Shown one piece after another: positions 22,267-34,697 of a stretch of DNA of 64,000 nt. Source of the DNA: Tetragonia tetragonoides. Taxonomy: Eukaryota; Streptophyta; Magnoliopsida; Caryophyllales; Aizoaceae. The notes below the pieces were generated by a model. The model did not search any database and was not told where the DNA came from. It saw nothing but the letters and a program-made list of their open reading frames with translations. Where the stretch lies: positions 11,692,501 through 11,756,500 of the forward strand of contig CM076151.1 in the NCBI GenBank assembly GCA_038025085.1, written 5' to 3'. Position 1 is the stretch's first letter. Each line of letters begins with the position of its first letter. Both the position numbers and the translations under genes were made by a program.

Positions 22267-23625
22267 AAAAAAAAAAAAAAAATTCAAATTCAAGATTGAC
22301 CCATAGAACCCCTTTGCTCCATTTCAAGATTTCGACCCATAGAACCCATCAAACAAGTTACTCCTCGTAAATTCTGGGCCCATAAAACATCACATTTGCA
22401 GCCCAATACGCCTATTTATCTCCGCCCATATATTCCTTTGTTTGTTTTTTTTTTGAGAGGTTCCTTTGGTTCAAAATTGGCTACGAGCTACATTTCTTTT
22501 TGCTAGTCCATTGATTCTGTATTTTTGTAGGAAAATCCTGAAAACCCTGTAATTAAATTTTCATTAATTACGAAATTCTAAGCAAGATAACACCCCGCAA
22601 TATGACTTGGGGACATGGAAGACTAGAAACAACGTCTCTCTTCTCACGATCATAGTTATACATGTGCAAATTTATGGATGACTCAATTACCTTCTCTACG
22701 AACAAAAATCCAGGACAGACGCTTAAGTAACTACATAAAAAAAATAGATGATATTCTTATAATATAAGGTTTGTAATTATTTGCTAAAAGTCGCATATTG
22801 CACGAGTAAGACTTACTTTTGGTTAAGGGTACGTGTTTTTCCACTTTTTCTCACTGATTTTTACATATTGGGTAAGCTCCTGTTACTAATTCGCTAAGAT
22901 CCTTTTATTGATTCTCACTGATTCAATAAGGTTTTGCCACTGATTCTTTGAGTAGGAATGTGGATCCTGCTAATGATTTTCAGTGATTGGGTATGATCTT
23001 GCCACTGATTCTCACTGATTCAATAGCAAGGTCTTACCACTGATTCTCACTGATTGGATAATGTCTTATCATTGATTGAGTAAGGTCTAATAAGTAAAAA
23101 AGAACACGCCCTATTTATTCATAAATACAATTGCTAGTTAAGTGGAACAATGTACTATAGGAAGTTTCATTCTACCACTTACTCCTAGTAGGCTAGGCTA
23201 GTACAACCTTAGAAGACTTGCAGTCAATTATTTGAAAGACTTGTGATTATCCAACCGTGATAGACAAGCAACAAAAGATGAGCCACACGATCATCTCTGT
23301 AGTAACTAATACTCTGTACGCCTCTTCTATGAGAGCAATTTTCCCGATGTCTTCCAGACCAGGCTTGGATTGACGTTGACATAGCATGTGTGGAGATATG
23401 AAACTAAATTAGTAGTCTTGACTAAATTATTATGAACAAGAAAAAGATACCTATAAGCTTGGCATGGTCAGAATGTCATAAGAAAAACAAATTACACTAG
23501 GCATGAAAACAAAGCATGAGACACTTCATTTATAGTAGAGGCTAATGATTGATGTCTTCTAAGAAGGCGTCTTCTATAATAATAAAAATCCAATAAAGAT
23601 ATTTTTGTAGTAAAAAAACGTCCAA
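22267..23625. other. Gene-free spacer
   Basis: No gene is seen. The first part (about 22300-22450) is related to the RLP 3'-flank segment at 3340-3450 (CCCATAGAACCCATCAAAC type words). Between 22850 and 23085 lies an array of CACTGATT and ACTGATTCTCACTGATT words. The rest is AT-rich. Confidence 0.6.
22850..23085. repeat. Degenerate CACTGATT minisatellite
   Basis: About ten ACTGATT cores at irregular spacing. The copy at 54680-54870 lacks one ~35-bp period present here and at 33905-34160, as expected for slippage in a tandem array. Confidence 0.7.
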
Positions 23626-24054
23626 TCTATTATATATATATAAGTGAATTTGCATAATTGCTAGATGGACACGTAAGCATCTATGTAATCTTTCATTTCA
23701 CCATCATTTGCCAAGTGTCATCCATGTCACTGTAATAATTAATGCATGCCTACTTAGTTCAATGTATTTTGCTAACTTTAATTAGTTTGACCATTGCTTA
23801 ATTATTGTGTGTCTCTCCCAATAACTTTGGAGAATATGAAGCATTGCAGTTGATCAAATTCGGCCAAGTCAAATGATGCAATTAGAGGTGTACTTTTAGG
23901 ATGTATGTTGAGCATTCGATTTTTAACCTGTACTCTTCGAAATTTTTTGTCTAAAATTTCCAACCTTAATTTTAAGCGTGTATAGTGAATACATGGTGAT
24001 TTTTAAATATAATTTAATAAAAAATTTTGTGCATCGCACGAGAAATATAACAAG
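23626..24054 (+). mobile_element. Helitron-like element (copy 1)
   Basis: Starts TCTATTATATATATA after an A. It ends with a small hairpin word GTGCATCGCAC followed 10 bp later by CAAG-T, where the sister at 34698-35132 has CTAG-T. A TC start, a CTAG end and a GTGCATCGCAC-type hairpin near the 3' end match short non-autonomous plant Helitrons. There is no coding capacity. No empty site is available in the window. Confidence 0.5.
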
Positions 24055-25305
24055 TTATAATAAAGAATGGTTTAACACATGGGACGAGAAGAGAAGACAT
24101 AAATCATTGCTCATACTAGAGTACTTGAGTACCATTCACTGGTACCCCAAACGTTGGTCCAGGCGAGACGACAGTGGTTGTTTGTTGGCACTTGTGTGTA
24201 TTTTATTGCAAATTGGGCAACAGAATATAGTAGAAGAATTCATGTGAAATAGGAGTATCATTTTACACAAGCATACATAACCTTGAGCATTCAAGTTCCC
24301 ATATACATTCAAGAGGGTGTTTGGATATTTGTTTGTGGGGTGATTTTTGGTAAAATTGGAACGCTTGATTAGTCCACCATTTAACATTGGTGTTTGGATA
24401 TTAACTTGTGAGATTGACTTTTGAGTTCCCACAAATCAACTTTTGAAAAGCCAAAGAAGGTAGCTTATGAGTATTGGCCGGTGGCATTACTGTAGTCCAA
24501 TGACAATATAGTCCAAGACTTGCAATAATTACTTCTATGTCATCAAATTCCTCTATCATATGAATGTCCTTATAGGTCATTTTACATGGAACCAGCTAAA
24601 TATTATTGTTACCAAACATCTCTCTTCAGACATCCAATGTTATCAGCCGGTCAAATCAACTAAGTAACAATACCAGTCATACACCACCAACCACCATCCA
24701 ATAATTAATATTATCAACCAATTGCCAAACAGGCCTCAGTCTCAGATAGAGAGGGAGGAAAATCGAAATTGTATCTAATATATTCAATAACATAAAAACT
24801 GAGTACTACAACCGCTATCTCAAAACCGCTTGAATCATTTTATGTGTTATCAACTTACATCATGAATATCTATTATATATATCATAGTATCTCAACTTGT
24901 CTCAAGTTGCATATACATGGACATTAATGTCGATTTTGGATCGGATCAGCCAAAAGTCCTGCAGCTCAAGCAGGACCGTGAAAAGAAGCGCTGTTTTTTT
25001 CGCTTGCGCAATCTAAAGGTTATTAGAGATATAAAAAAAAAATTGTATAAAATTGACTCACGGTAAAATGAGCTAACTTTTGTGAAAAAAAAATGATGAT
25101 GACTTGTGTTTAGAATAAAATGGGCTAACTTTTGTGAAAAAAAATAATGATGACTTGTGTTTAGAATAAAATGGGCTAACTTTTGTGAAAAAAAATAATG
25201 ATGACTTGTGTTTAGAAAAAAAATTGCATGCTCCGATAAAGCCTCGTGAATATAATAATGGGCTGGGCTATAAAGGGTTCAGTGGGAAGTGGGTAACCAG
25301 CATAT
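24055..25305. other. Gene-free spacer
   Basis: No gene is seen. It is collinear with 35133-36340 and 55844-57085. Specific to this copy are a 51-bp unit in three tandem copies (25064-25217) and the absence of about 100 bp carried by the other two copies before GCATGCTCC. Confidence 0.6.
25064..25217. repeat. 51-bp unit in three tandem copies
   Basis: The unit contains GGGCTAACTTTTGTGAAAAA and GATGACTTGTGTTTAGAA. The equivalent positions at 36115 and 56860 hold one unit each. Confidence 0.85.
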
Positions 25306-25566
25306 CTTGTGTAAACTTAGTCTACCGTGGACCAAGTAACTTTGAGGTGTGACTGCAGGTGAAGTAGGGGGTGGCTGCAGGTGAAGTAGGGGGGTGGCTC
25401 CAAGTAAAGTAGGGGAGTGGCTCCAGGTGAACTAGGGGTGGTGCCAAGTATAAATTTGAGGGGTGACTCTAGGTGAAGTAGAGGTGACTCCACTTTTAAA
25501 GGGGAGTGACTGTGAAGTAAGGGGTGACTCCAAATATTGGTCCACCATGGACTAAGTCCACACATG
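25306..25566. mobile_element. MITE, GTGGACTTAGTCC-ended family (copy 3)
   Basis: Left end CTTGTGTAAACTTAGTCTAC, right end complementary (CCATGGACTAAGTCCACAC). The interior is a run of GTGGCTCCAGGTGAAGTAGG-type repeats of about 20-27 bp, the reverse complement of the interior of 3501-3738. Confidence 0.75.
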
Positions 25567-26128
25567 TTTTGTAGTGGGCAACAGTTTGGAATTTGCCAAG
25601 GCCTTTGGGTCTGCTTTTCACAATCATTGGCCTTACAAACAATTCGGCTTCCTTATGTAAACTCAGATCCTCGTTTTTAACTACAGATTAACCATTTGGG
25701 CTTTGGCGGGAATAGAGGAGAAAGAGATCATAATAAGAACAGATGCAAATTTATAGATTTGATTTTCTAAACTGCATTCCAATTAACAATTGAGTACAAT
25801 ATATATAAAGTTATATGGCCTGGTCTCTAAACAACTTGTAATTATAATGAAGCTTAACATGAGATACATTATGCTCACTACTACCACTAATCATGCAACT
25901 AGTTAGACTCCACTAATTAACCACACTACTTCCAATTGCTAGTGGAGAATTTGATTTGATTTGAACTGCTAGTTGGAAAGGAATCTTTTACCGTGTGTCC
26001 TTGAGGATGGGGAACCATAGGAAGTTTCATTGTGGTACCCCCTAGTCCTAGTACAGCCTTTTATATTGAAGACTTGGAGTCAATGAATGACTTTAATCAT
26101 CACATACATACATACGTGAATATCTCTC
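25567..26128 (+). other. 5' flank of RLP-B
   Basis: No gene is seen. Up to about 26093 it is duplicated at 36578-37085, but there it no longer leads to a gene. An RLP-B-like gene may once have followed that copy. The first 180 bp are also present before RLP-D, up to the break at 57518. Confidence 0.6.
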
Positions 26129-26136
26129 TATAAATA
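26129..26136 (+). promoter_or_regulatory. TATA box of RLP-B
   Basis: TATAAATA, 121 bp before the first ATG. The surrounding promoter is not closely similar to that of A, C and E, so B has its own promoter type. Confidence 0.5.
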
Positions 26137-26256
26137 CATACCCGTCCGTCCCCTTAATTAACTAAACAAGCAAGCTTGGGTTCTACACAAACACACTCAG
26201 CACCTTTTTGATCGATCTGAATCATCTCATACCCAGAGAATTATAGCCACTCATAA

Positions 26257-28611
26257 ATGATAATTCATAATAATAATAACAATAATATTCCTCCCATGAA
26301 ATTAGCATTATTGTCATCCTCTTGGCTTCTCATTGTGGTTGGTTGGCTATTATTGCTGTCCTACTTGAGCAATGGTTCCGATGGTGTAAGCACTAATAAT
26401 AGTAATGGCACCATCCTCCGGTGCATCGACCATGAGAGAGAGGCCTTGCTCAAATTCAAAGACGGCATTCAGGTTGATTACTACGGAATCCTGTCGGATT
26501 AGGGAGACCATCACCAAAATCCAGACTGCTGCACTTGGGCTGGTGTCACCTGCAGCAACCACACCCGCTATGTCATCGGGCTCGATCTTAATTATGGTGA
26601 CCCATTTCTCCAAGGTAAAGTGGGTCCTTCTCTCCTCGAGTTGAAGCATTTGAAGTACTTGGACCTCGGCCACAATAATTTAGAAGGTAATGTGAGTCCT
26701 TTGTTCCTTGAGTTGAAACACTTGACTTACTTGGACCTCAGCTTCAATAATTTGCATTGGATTACCCCGCCAAAAAGCCGTGCCGCTGCTAATAGCTTAT
26801 TATGTAGTTTAAAAAAGCTAGGCTTAAGCCACAACAACTTAAGTAACGACATCTCGAGCATCATCCAACCCTTATCTAATTGTGCCTCCCCCAAACTAGA
26901 GTTCTTGGATTTGGGTGGTAATCGACTGCGGGGTCCAGTTCCCGAGTCGCTCAACAAATTTTCTCTATTGACAATTCTAGACCTTTCTAACAACACCCTC
27001 CAAGGCACTGTCTCCGACAAGCACTTGTCTAATCTTTCGAGATTAACGTTGTTAGGCTTGGGCGATAATCCAGCACTAGTGGTGAACATCAGTGCCAATT
27101 GGATTCCTCCATTTCAGCTGGGCGGTATATACTTGGATAACTGCAAGGTAGGCCCTTCTTTCCCCAACTGGCTTCTTACCCAAACTAACTTCTCAGGGCT
27201 TCATCTACATAATACGGGAATTCAAGACTCTATTCCACCTGCTTTTTGGGACACCTTGTCGTTTGGTCTCCAGGATTTGGATCTTTCACAAAATAACATC
27301 AATGGTACTCTGCCAAATTTATCAACTGCCTTTTATAACATCGATTTCATAGATTTGAGTTCAAACTGCCTGAAGGGTGCAATACCATTATGGCTCAGAA
27401 ATGTATCCGAATTATATTTGGGTAACAACAGCTTTTCCATTTCCAATCCTTTCTTGTGTCCCACAACAAAAATGAAGATACAAAACCTTGACCTTTCGGA
27501 CAACTTGTTAGAAGGGGAGCTTCCAGATTGTTGGATGAATTTTGATCAATTAAGTTATTTGGACCTAGGAAACAATAAGTTCACTAATGCTCTGCCCACT
27601 TCCATTGGTGCTTTGAAGCATCTTAAACTTTTGAGCCTGCGTAACAACAGCTTTCATGGTGAACCGTTTTTACTACTAGAGAATTTTACAAATATGTCTG
27701 CTCTAGACATTAGCCATAACTCTTTAACTGGGTATATACCCCCTACGATTGGGAGCTCCAATATTATCATTTTCAACCTACGAAACAACAATTTTGAGGG
27801 AAAGCTCCCTTTAAGCATCTGTCAATTATCCAGCCTCCAAGTTTTGGATCTTTCAGCTAATCGATTCTCGGGAACTATTCCAGAATGCATATACATTCTC
27901 ACTGCAATGACAAATGCCTCTCATTACTTGGATCCTGACAATAGCGTAATTATGTGGAAAACAAAAGAGCGACTCTTTAAGGAATCTTTGGGACTGGTGA
28001 AATCCATTGCCATTTCAAACAACAAGTTACAAGGACAAATTCCCAATGGAATTTGTGCTCTCAGAGGTTTGTCCTCCTTGGACTTGGCCGGAAACAATTT
28101 GACAGGAAGCATTCCGTCAAACATTGGACAACTAACAGCTTTGCAATTTCTTGACTTATCAAGCAACCATCTTTCTGGCCGAATCCCGGCAAGCCTGGCT
28201 AATGTGGCTTCTCTGGAAATGTTGGATTTGTCAAACAACAATTTATCGGAAAGAATTCCACAGGGCACACAACTACAAACCTTTGATGCTTCAAATTATA
28301 GTGGGAACCCACTACTTTGTGGGCCTCCACTACCCAAGTGTCCTGGAGATCCTGCACCCATTAACAGGCATAAGATAGACGATATTCCTCAACATGAAGA
28401 GGATAACAGTGATGAATTATTTCCAGGGTTGTACTTGTACATAAGCGTGGTGCTTGGGTTTATCACTGGATTTTGGGGCGTTTGCGGAAGTTTAGTGCTC
28501 AAAAGATCTTGGAGACACGCTTGTTTCCGCTTCTTGGATGACATCAAGGACAGGATTCATGTGATATTTGCTCTGAGTATTGCCAAAGTTTGCAGGAAGC
28601 TGAGACGCTAG
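26257..28611 (+). pseudogene. RLP-B: full-length LRR receptor-like gene with one premature stop
   Basis: The frame from ATG 26257 to TAG 28609-28611 is continuous over 784 codons except for TAG at codon 82 (26500-26502). It falls where RLP-A and C have TGG, in the LSSW stretch of the N-cap. Upstream lies an Asn run and a hydrophobic signal (alternative start at M14, MKLALLSSSWLL). Downstream are the PDCCTW Cys pair, about 20 LRRs, the island around MWKTKER, the C-cap LCGPPLPKC, an acidic stretch, the membrane segment with GFITG and a basic tail ending CRKLRR. An ATG at 26620 would restart translation but without signal peptide or N-cap. The N-terminus and promoter differ from A and C, while the C-terminus is of the A/C type. 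It should be a recent null or a segregating allele. Confidence 0.9.
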
Positions 28612-29510
28612 TTGGTCATGTCATGGTAACTAACCATTTTTATTGGTTTAAAGTTGATTTGTTGGAAGCAGAAATATCATCATTTACTAGTTTTGGCAGC
28701 TTCACTTAAGATGTTGTTATGAAGCCTTAATAAGCTTTTTAGTCGGTGGTTAAGTTGTATGACTAGTTGGTAATAGAATAATTTTGTGTAATACAAGTAA
28801 CTCAATTTATATATGTATAACAGTAATACTCCAATCAAAGTACATATACTTTATGTTATAAATGTGTGTAAGTGCAACAACTCAATCTTTGACGCAGGTT
28901 TTTTCCATGATTCTAATTTTGTACTCCTATATGTTAAAAAAAATTAACAACTGAGAGCTTTTCAAGACAAGAAATAGAGAACGCCAGCTTTTCAAGACAA
29001 AGTAAACCCTAATTAAATTGCATAATTAAATTAACCCAGAGGTGATAATAATTGAAAACCATAATATTTCAACCATAAACCTAATCAGACAACAAAAATA
29101 GTGCTTCAAAATTAAGACGACATACCTTGAAGAAAAATTAGGGAATTGGCAATGGTAGGAAGAGTAGAACACTTTCCCGCGCTTCTATTAACACCCCCAA
29201 GCTTCCGCTGTTATCGTTAATTCGTTTATATATTAAAGTATTTGATCATTTTCCTGACTCGTTTTTAACGTTCATCTAGAGAATGTGAGGGGCAACGGGA
29301 AGTTCAAAGCGAAGGCGGTTAGTTTGGGAATTTGGGTTTTGCCCGTTTGCTTCTAAAGTCAAGACTTCAACCCATGAACTCATCAAACATGTTACTCAAA
29401 ATATGCTGGGGCTAATAAAACATCACATTTGCAGGAATGTAGCCCAATTTGCCTTTTGATCTCAGCCCATACATTCGTTTGGTTCAAATTACTTAAGTAT
29501 TACGCATCAA
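28612..29510 (+). repeat. 3' flank of RLP-B
   Basis: Close duplicate of 2625-3500. Relative to that copy it has an extra ~35 bp near 28970-29000 in which the words around CTTTTCAAGACAA are repeated. Confidence 0.8.
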
Positions 29511-29514
29511 TACA

Positions 29515-29620
29515 AAAACACCTTAATCTCTCCAATGCAGGATTCCATGGAGAAGTTCCTCATCAGCTGGGAAATCTCTCTGATTTGCAGTCCCTCCACT
29601 TGACCTGTAATTCTGGGTAT
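29515..29620 (+). pseudogene. LRR fragment of a different RLP type
   Basis: The translation HLNLSNAGFHGEVPHQLGNL, continuing SDLQSLHL, is one and a half plant-type LRRs. It resembles the N-terminal LRRs of Cf/EIX-like receptors more than any LRR in genes A to E. It runs in frame directly into the PPR pseudogene (one open frame, 29429-29914). Confidence 0.7.
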
Positions 29621-30720
29621 GCACAAAAAGGGCATTTTGATGATGCTCTGAGAATATGTAAAGAAATGGAGTTGCTGGAGATAAAACCAGATGCTGGTAC
29701 TATGGCGAGTTTACTTCCAGCTGTTACTAACACTTCATCTGAGAATGTGATATTTGTTAAGAGAATGTTTGAGAAGGTGCCTAAGAAGAGTCTGGTTCCA
29801 TGCAATGTTATGATAGCTGTGTATGTGAACAACTCAATGGCTGCTGAAGCAATTAATGTTTATTCACAGATGGAAACTAGTGGAATGGACCCGGATGGGG
29901 TTAACTATTACTAGTATTCTTCCTGCTTGTGGAGATCTTTCTGCCTTATCACTGGGAAGGAGGATTCACAAATATGTAAAAAGGAATAGCTTTCGACCAC
30001 ATTTGTCAGTAGAGAATGCTTTAATTGACATGTATGCCAAGTGCGGTTGCTTAAGGGAAGCGAGGTCAGTGTTTGATGAGATGCGGATCCGTGATGTTGT
30101 GTCTTGGACTTCTATGATTTCTGCTTATGGTGTGAGTGGACAAGGCCACGATGCTGTTTCTCTTTTCTCAAGAATGAGAAATGAGGGCTATATTCCAGAC
30201 TCCATCGCCGTTGTTGCTGTTATGTCAGCTTGCAGTCATTCAGGGATGTTGGAAGAAGGGTGACAACACTATAGAATGATGACTGAGGAGTACAATATAG
30301 TCCTAAGGTTGGAGCATTATTGTTGCATGGTTGATCTCTTAGGACGTGCAGGGAGAGTAGATGAGGCTCTTTCCTTCATTAAGGAGATGCCGATTGAGCC
30401 AAATGAGAGTCTGGGGAGCTTTATTGGGTGCTTGTCGTGTCCACTCCAATATGAATATTGGGCTGATAGCTGCTGACTGCCTGTTTGAGATGGCTCCTGA
30501 ACAGGCTGGATATTATGTCTTGTTATCTAACATTTATGCCAAAGCAGGTAAATGGAAGGAAGTTAGCAAAATTAGATGGATAATAAGGAGTAAAGGTATG
30601 AAGAAAACACCCGGTATCAGCAATGTGGGGTACAAAGGTCAGGTTTACACTTTTCTTGCAGGCGACCGATCACATCCACAGTCTAAAGAGATTTATGAAA
30701 ACTTGAAAATTCTACCGTTA
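29611..30720 (+). pseudogene. PPR protein pseudogene (PLS type with E domain)
   Basis: Pentatricopeptide motifs run through the segment: [95 protein letters not shown]. An E-type end follows ([14 protein letters not shown] ... YYVLLSNIYAKAGKW ... DRSHPQSKEIY). Such proteins bind organellar RNA. Three lesions break it: an extra base near 29900, a TGA at 30261-30263 and a frameshift near 30405. The N-terminal organelle transit region and first repeats are missing and are replaced by the LRR scrap. It is unrelated to the RLP family. Confidence 0.9.
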
Positions 30721-31534
30721 GTATGGGATAAATGTTTAGAAGCAATGTTTTTATGGGGAATCCGAACCTTGAAGGCTTCATTCCCAGTTGTCTTGTTTGG
30801 TCCCTCATCAGCCTACAATATTTCACTACATGTTTGTTGGCATATGTGATGTAGGCCTAATATGGAGGTACTGCAAGACTTGAGGGAAAGTCTACGTTTA
30901 TGCTTGTATTTTGGGCAAGACTTGTAAAAAGGAATCAAATTTCTCTGATGAAGTAGCATTAACTAGCAATGTGATAAAACTAAAGATATTTTGGCCTAAT
31001 AGTCAAGATTGAGGTGTTGTGTATCAGTGTATGTTAGGACATGGTTTCAGATAGGTGTATCTGGTGGGCTGCCACCGTTCTTGGCTACTATTGGAGTACT
31101 TCAATTATAATGGCTTATTATTTCTTGGATCTGCGTCCACACAACATGGGTGGACACAGACCTACTCGTCCGCGCCCGCAAACCTTCAGTCCATGACGAG
31201 CGAAAGTTCGGGTGCTCCCCATATTTGAAAATTGTACCGTTTCCTTGTTCTTTTCCATTGTATTTAATTACTAGTGTTAAAGCCCGTGTATCCCAATAAT
31301 TGTTTACTCTATGTTATATAGTTGTAGATAGTTTTTTATGTTATAAGGAACAATAGGTCTCTTAAAAGACCGATGCTGTGGGCGAGAATCGAGCCCGTTA
31401 TCTATGGGTGGACGATGCTGAAGGCAAACCATTGAGGCAATACTCAATTTGCAACAATAAAACAGAAGTTAAAAGATACAAACAGTGGCGCAGACTATTC
31501 CAAAACCAAAATGAAGCTGGACCGCGCGGACTTG
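30721..31534. other. Gene-free spacer with a segment shared with the RLP-C flank
   Basis: About 30825-30960 is a diverged duplicate of 38288-38430 (TTGTTGGCATATGTGATGTA and following). Near 31273 the words CTAGTGTTAAAGCCCGTG look like an inverted Helitron 3' end. The frame 31378-31593 has no recognised domain. Nothing else is seen. Confidence 0.5.
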
Positions 31535-31539
31535 AGGGA

Positions 31540-32700
31540 ACTTCCAAAAAAAATTCACTACTTCACCGAACTTTTTCTTCTCGCCCCTCATAACCCAAAC
31601 AATAATATTATATATAGTTAAACTTGAATTTTCCTTTTCAGCACCAGATGACTTAATGCAAGTTGGACGAGCATACTCCTTAATACACAGGCTATAACAA
31701 AAATAACTAAGAGCAACACCAATTGACTTTAGATATAGGCTAAGAGTTCGTTCTAGTAATTTAAAGATGGCTAAGCAACAAATATATCTTAATCTGCAGT
31801 AAATAACCAATATGAAGGTAAGCTTGCAACCAAAACAAGAAATGGGAGTAGGGCTATCAATAACAGTATGAACTGTTATATTGGTTAGATCATGAACCAA
31901 TTGAAGATTGGGCATTGTAAGAGCAGAACACAACATGAACTGCAATGACTGAACAAAAAGATATGAGCTAAAAGATAGGATATGGATATTCTTACCAACC
32001 CTCAAAAGAGGGGTGTAGATCTTAACAATGAAATGGGGCTGACGTTGAGCTCCAAATCTAGGAGTCGAATTGCTTGGTCGACCCCTATTGAACACTACAA
32101 GTCGAATCGAAAAAACGACCCAACCTCCGCAAACACAACCAGAAGTAGCCATCTTCTCATGAAAGAGAAAATCACCGCAAATCAAGCTTGACAAACCCAA
32201 ATAAAAATCACCAGACAAGATAAACACTCTCTTGCACCAGGAAGCAGAAAAGAGAAATCCAAATTGAGTAGGGTAAGGTAATAGATCTTGAAGAAGGGGA
32301 TAAATCACGAGTAAAGGATTACCCCAAATTGAATTAGGGCTTTTCTGAATAAGGACAACCTCTTGCTGAATTTGGGTGAACAGACCACAAAAATGAAGTC
32401 TTCCCCAACAAATTATGAAGGATTGGGTCAGCAAACAACAATGGATCTTGACCAAGAAATTAGGGTTTGATACAGAACCGTTAATTTCCGCAGCGAAACT
32501 TAAGAAAATTGAGAAAACATACTTAGCTGGGAGCTCGAGATTTTTGATCCAGCAATATGTGATGGCAAGGTACTGATTTTTGCTGCGGGTAGCTGAAATT
32601 TTATGGAGGTTTTATTTCTGTGAGATCAGTTTATCAGGTGGCTTGGGTGGCGTGGGTTTCTCCTTTCTCTCTGTCTCTCTCTTCATTTTCTTGGTATGTT
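31540..32700 (-). other. L1-associated upstream region (third copy)
   Basis: Copy of 20340-21500. Here the minus strand is open for 328 codons (31469-32455), longer than in the other copies. The protein is hydrophobic and Cys-rich with no known motif, and the frame runs across the left duplication boundary. I do not regard it as a gene. Confidence 0.5.
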
Positions 32701-32766
32701 TATTATTCTACAAGCTTCTTACTTAAGACTTATTAAAAGTATTTCAAATTCTCTTTCAAAAAAAAA

Positions 32767-33474
32767 GGAAAATTTGATAAAAATAATCCCAAGTTTGAAC
32801 GATCAGACAAAAATAATCCCAAGTTGAAATGTGTACAAAAATAATCCGAAATTGTCATTTTTGTCACAAAAATAGACCCAGTTTAACTCGGTTAAGAATA
32901 ACGCTAATTATTGGACTTGCTTGCCGTTAATTATCATAGTATTAATGTTTATTAATTCTTAATAATAAGAAAAATAAAAAAAAAATGAATAAATTCCCCC
33001 ACTCAGATCAAATTTTCCTCTCTCCTTCTTCTTCCCTTCTCACGCAGCAGCCCACCACCCACCTCACCCTCAGCCACCAGCCCACCACCACTAAGATCGA
33101 TCACCCTCTCCCATGTCCCTCCTCACCATCTCAGCAACCAGCCACAACTCCACCACCACCAGTTCCACCTCCAGCTCCTTTACCACTCTCCACCATCGTC
33201 CCCCCCCCCACTCCCTCTCCTCTCCCAAACGTCATCCACCACAACCACCACTAACCCCACAACACCATGACTCGAATCCACGAGAACATCTCATCACGTC
33301 TCAAATGAGGATTTAGTTTAATTAGAGTTAATTAAGTAACAGATTAAACCGTTTAAGTTAACGGTCCATTTTTATGACAAACATGACAAGTTGGGATTAT
33401 GTTTGTACACTTTTCAACTTGAGATTATTTTTGTCTGATCGCTCAAACTTGGGATTATTTTTGTCGAATTTTCC
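32767..33474. mobile_element. Long-TIR element, Mutator-like (copy 2)
   Basis: 708 bp, same ends and A-run flanks as 21559-22266, with scattered substitutions and a one-base change in the CCCCCC run that alters the Pro/His-rich frame. Confidence 0.75.
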
Positions 33475-34697
33475 AAAAAAAAAAAAAAGTATTTCAAATT
33501 GAAGATAGACCCATAGAACCCCTTTGCTCCATTTCAAGATTTCGACCCATAGAACCCATCAAACAAGTTACTCGTCGTAAATTCTAAGCCCATAAAACAT
33601 CACATTTGCAGCCCAATACGCCTATTTATCTCAGCCCATATATTCCTTTGTTTTTTTTTTTTGAGATACCTCGCAATATGACTTGGGGACATGGAAGACT
33701 AGAAACAACGTCCCTCTTCTCACGATCATAGTTATACATGTGCAAATTTATGGACGACTCAATTACCTTCTCTACGAACAAAAATCCAGGACAGACGCTA
33801 AAGTAACTACATAAAAACAATAGATGATATTCTTATAATATAAGGTTTGTAATTATTTGCTAAAAGTCGCATATCGCACGAGTAAGACTTACTTTTGGTT
33901 AAGGGTACGTGTTTTTCCACTTTTTCTCACTGATTTTTACAGATTGGGTAAGCTCCTGTCACTGATTCGCTAAGATCCTTTCATTGATTCTCACTGATTC
34001 AATAAAGTTTTGCCACTGATTCTTTGAGTAAGAATGTGAATCCTGCTAATGATTTTCAGTGATTGGGTATGATCTTGCCACTGATTCTCACTGATTCAAT
34101 AGCAAGGTCTTACCACTGATTCTCACTGATTGGATAATGTCTTATCACTGATTGAGTAAAGTCCAATAAGTGAAAAAGAACACACCCTATTTATTCATAA
34201 TTACAATTGCTAGTTAAGTGGAACAGTGTACTATAGGAAGTTTCATTCTACCAATTACTCCTAGTAGGCTAGGCTAGTACAACCTTAGAAGACTTGCAGT
34301 CAATTATTTGAAAGACTTGTGATTATCCAACCGTGATAGACAAGCAACAAAAGATGAGCCACACGATCATCTCTGTAGTAACTAATACTCTGTACGCCTC
34401 TTCTGCGAGAGCAATTTTCCCGATGTCCTCCAGACCAGACTTGGATTGACGTTGACATAGCATGTGTGGAGATATGAAACTAAATTAGTAGTCTTGACTA
34501 AATTATTATGAACAAGAAAAAGATACCTACTTGGCATGGTCAGAATGTCATAAGAAAAACAAATTAGACTAGGCATGAAGACCAAGCATGAGACACTTCA
34601 TTTATAGTAGAGGCTAATAATTGATGTCTTCTAAGAAGGCGTCTTCTATAATAATAAAAATCCAATAAATATATTTTTGTAGTAAAAAAACGTCCAA
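33475..34697. other. Gene-free spacer
   Basis: Collinear with 22267-23625 but missing about 120 bp near 33663 (after a T run, before ACCTCGCAATATGACTTGG). Contains the CACTGATT array at 33905-34160. No gene is seen. Confidence 0.6.

Larger units (their letters stand above)
4550..25745. repeat. Segmental duplication, block 1 (partner 41345-57518)
   Basis: Leaving out the Copia element (7772-12570 plus one 5-bp target copy), this block is collinear with 41345-57518: CACTA element, spacer, MITE, Stowaway, L1 fragment, long-TIR element, Helitron-like element and MITE in the same order and orientation. Differences include about 275 bp present only here (about 15617-15893), about 115 bp present only in the partner (about 48370-48485) and variable tandem repeats. 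The right end is defined by the break at about 57518, where the partner jumps into RLP-D. Confidence 0.9.

Noticed and set aside
22850..23085. CRISPR-like array of short repeats
   Set aside because: Spacing is irregular, repeats are 7-8 bp and degenerate, and the genome is a plant's; it is a minisatellite.
31378..31593. Short frame starting MGENRARYLWVDDAEGK near a GC-richer patch
   Set aside because: It looked briefly gene-like but no family is recognised and the second half is duplicated spacer.
31469..32455. 328-codon minus-strand frame
   Set aside because: It crosses a duplication boundary, and the equivalent frames in the two sister copies are broken at different places. No recognisable domain.
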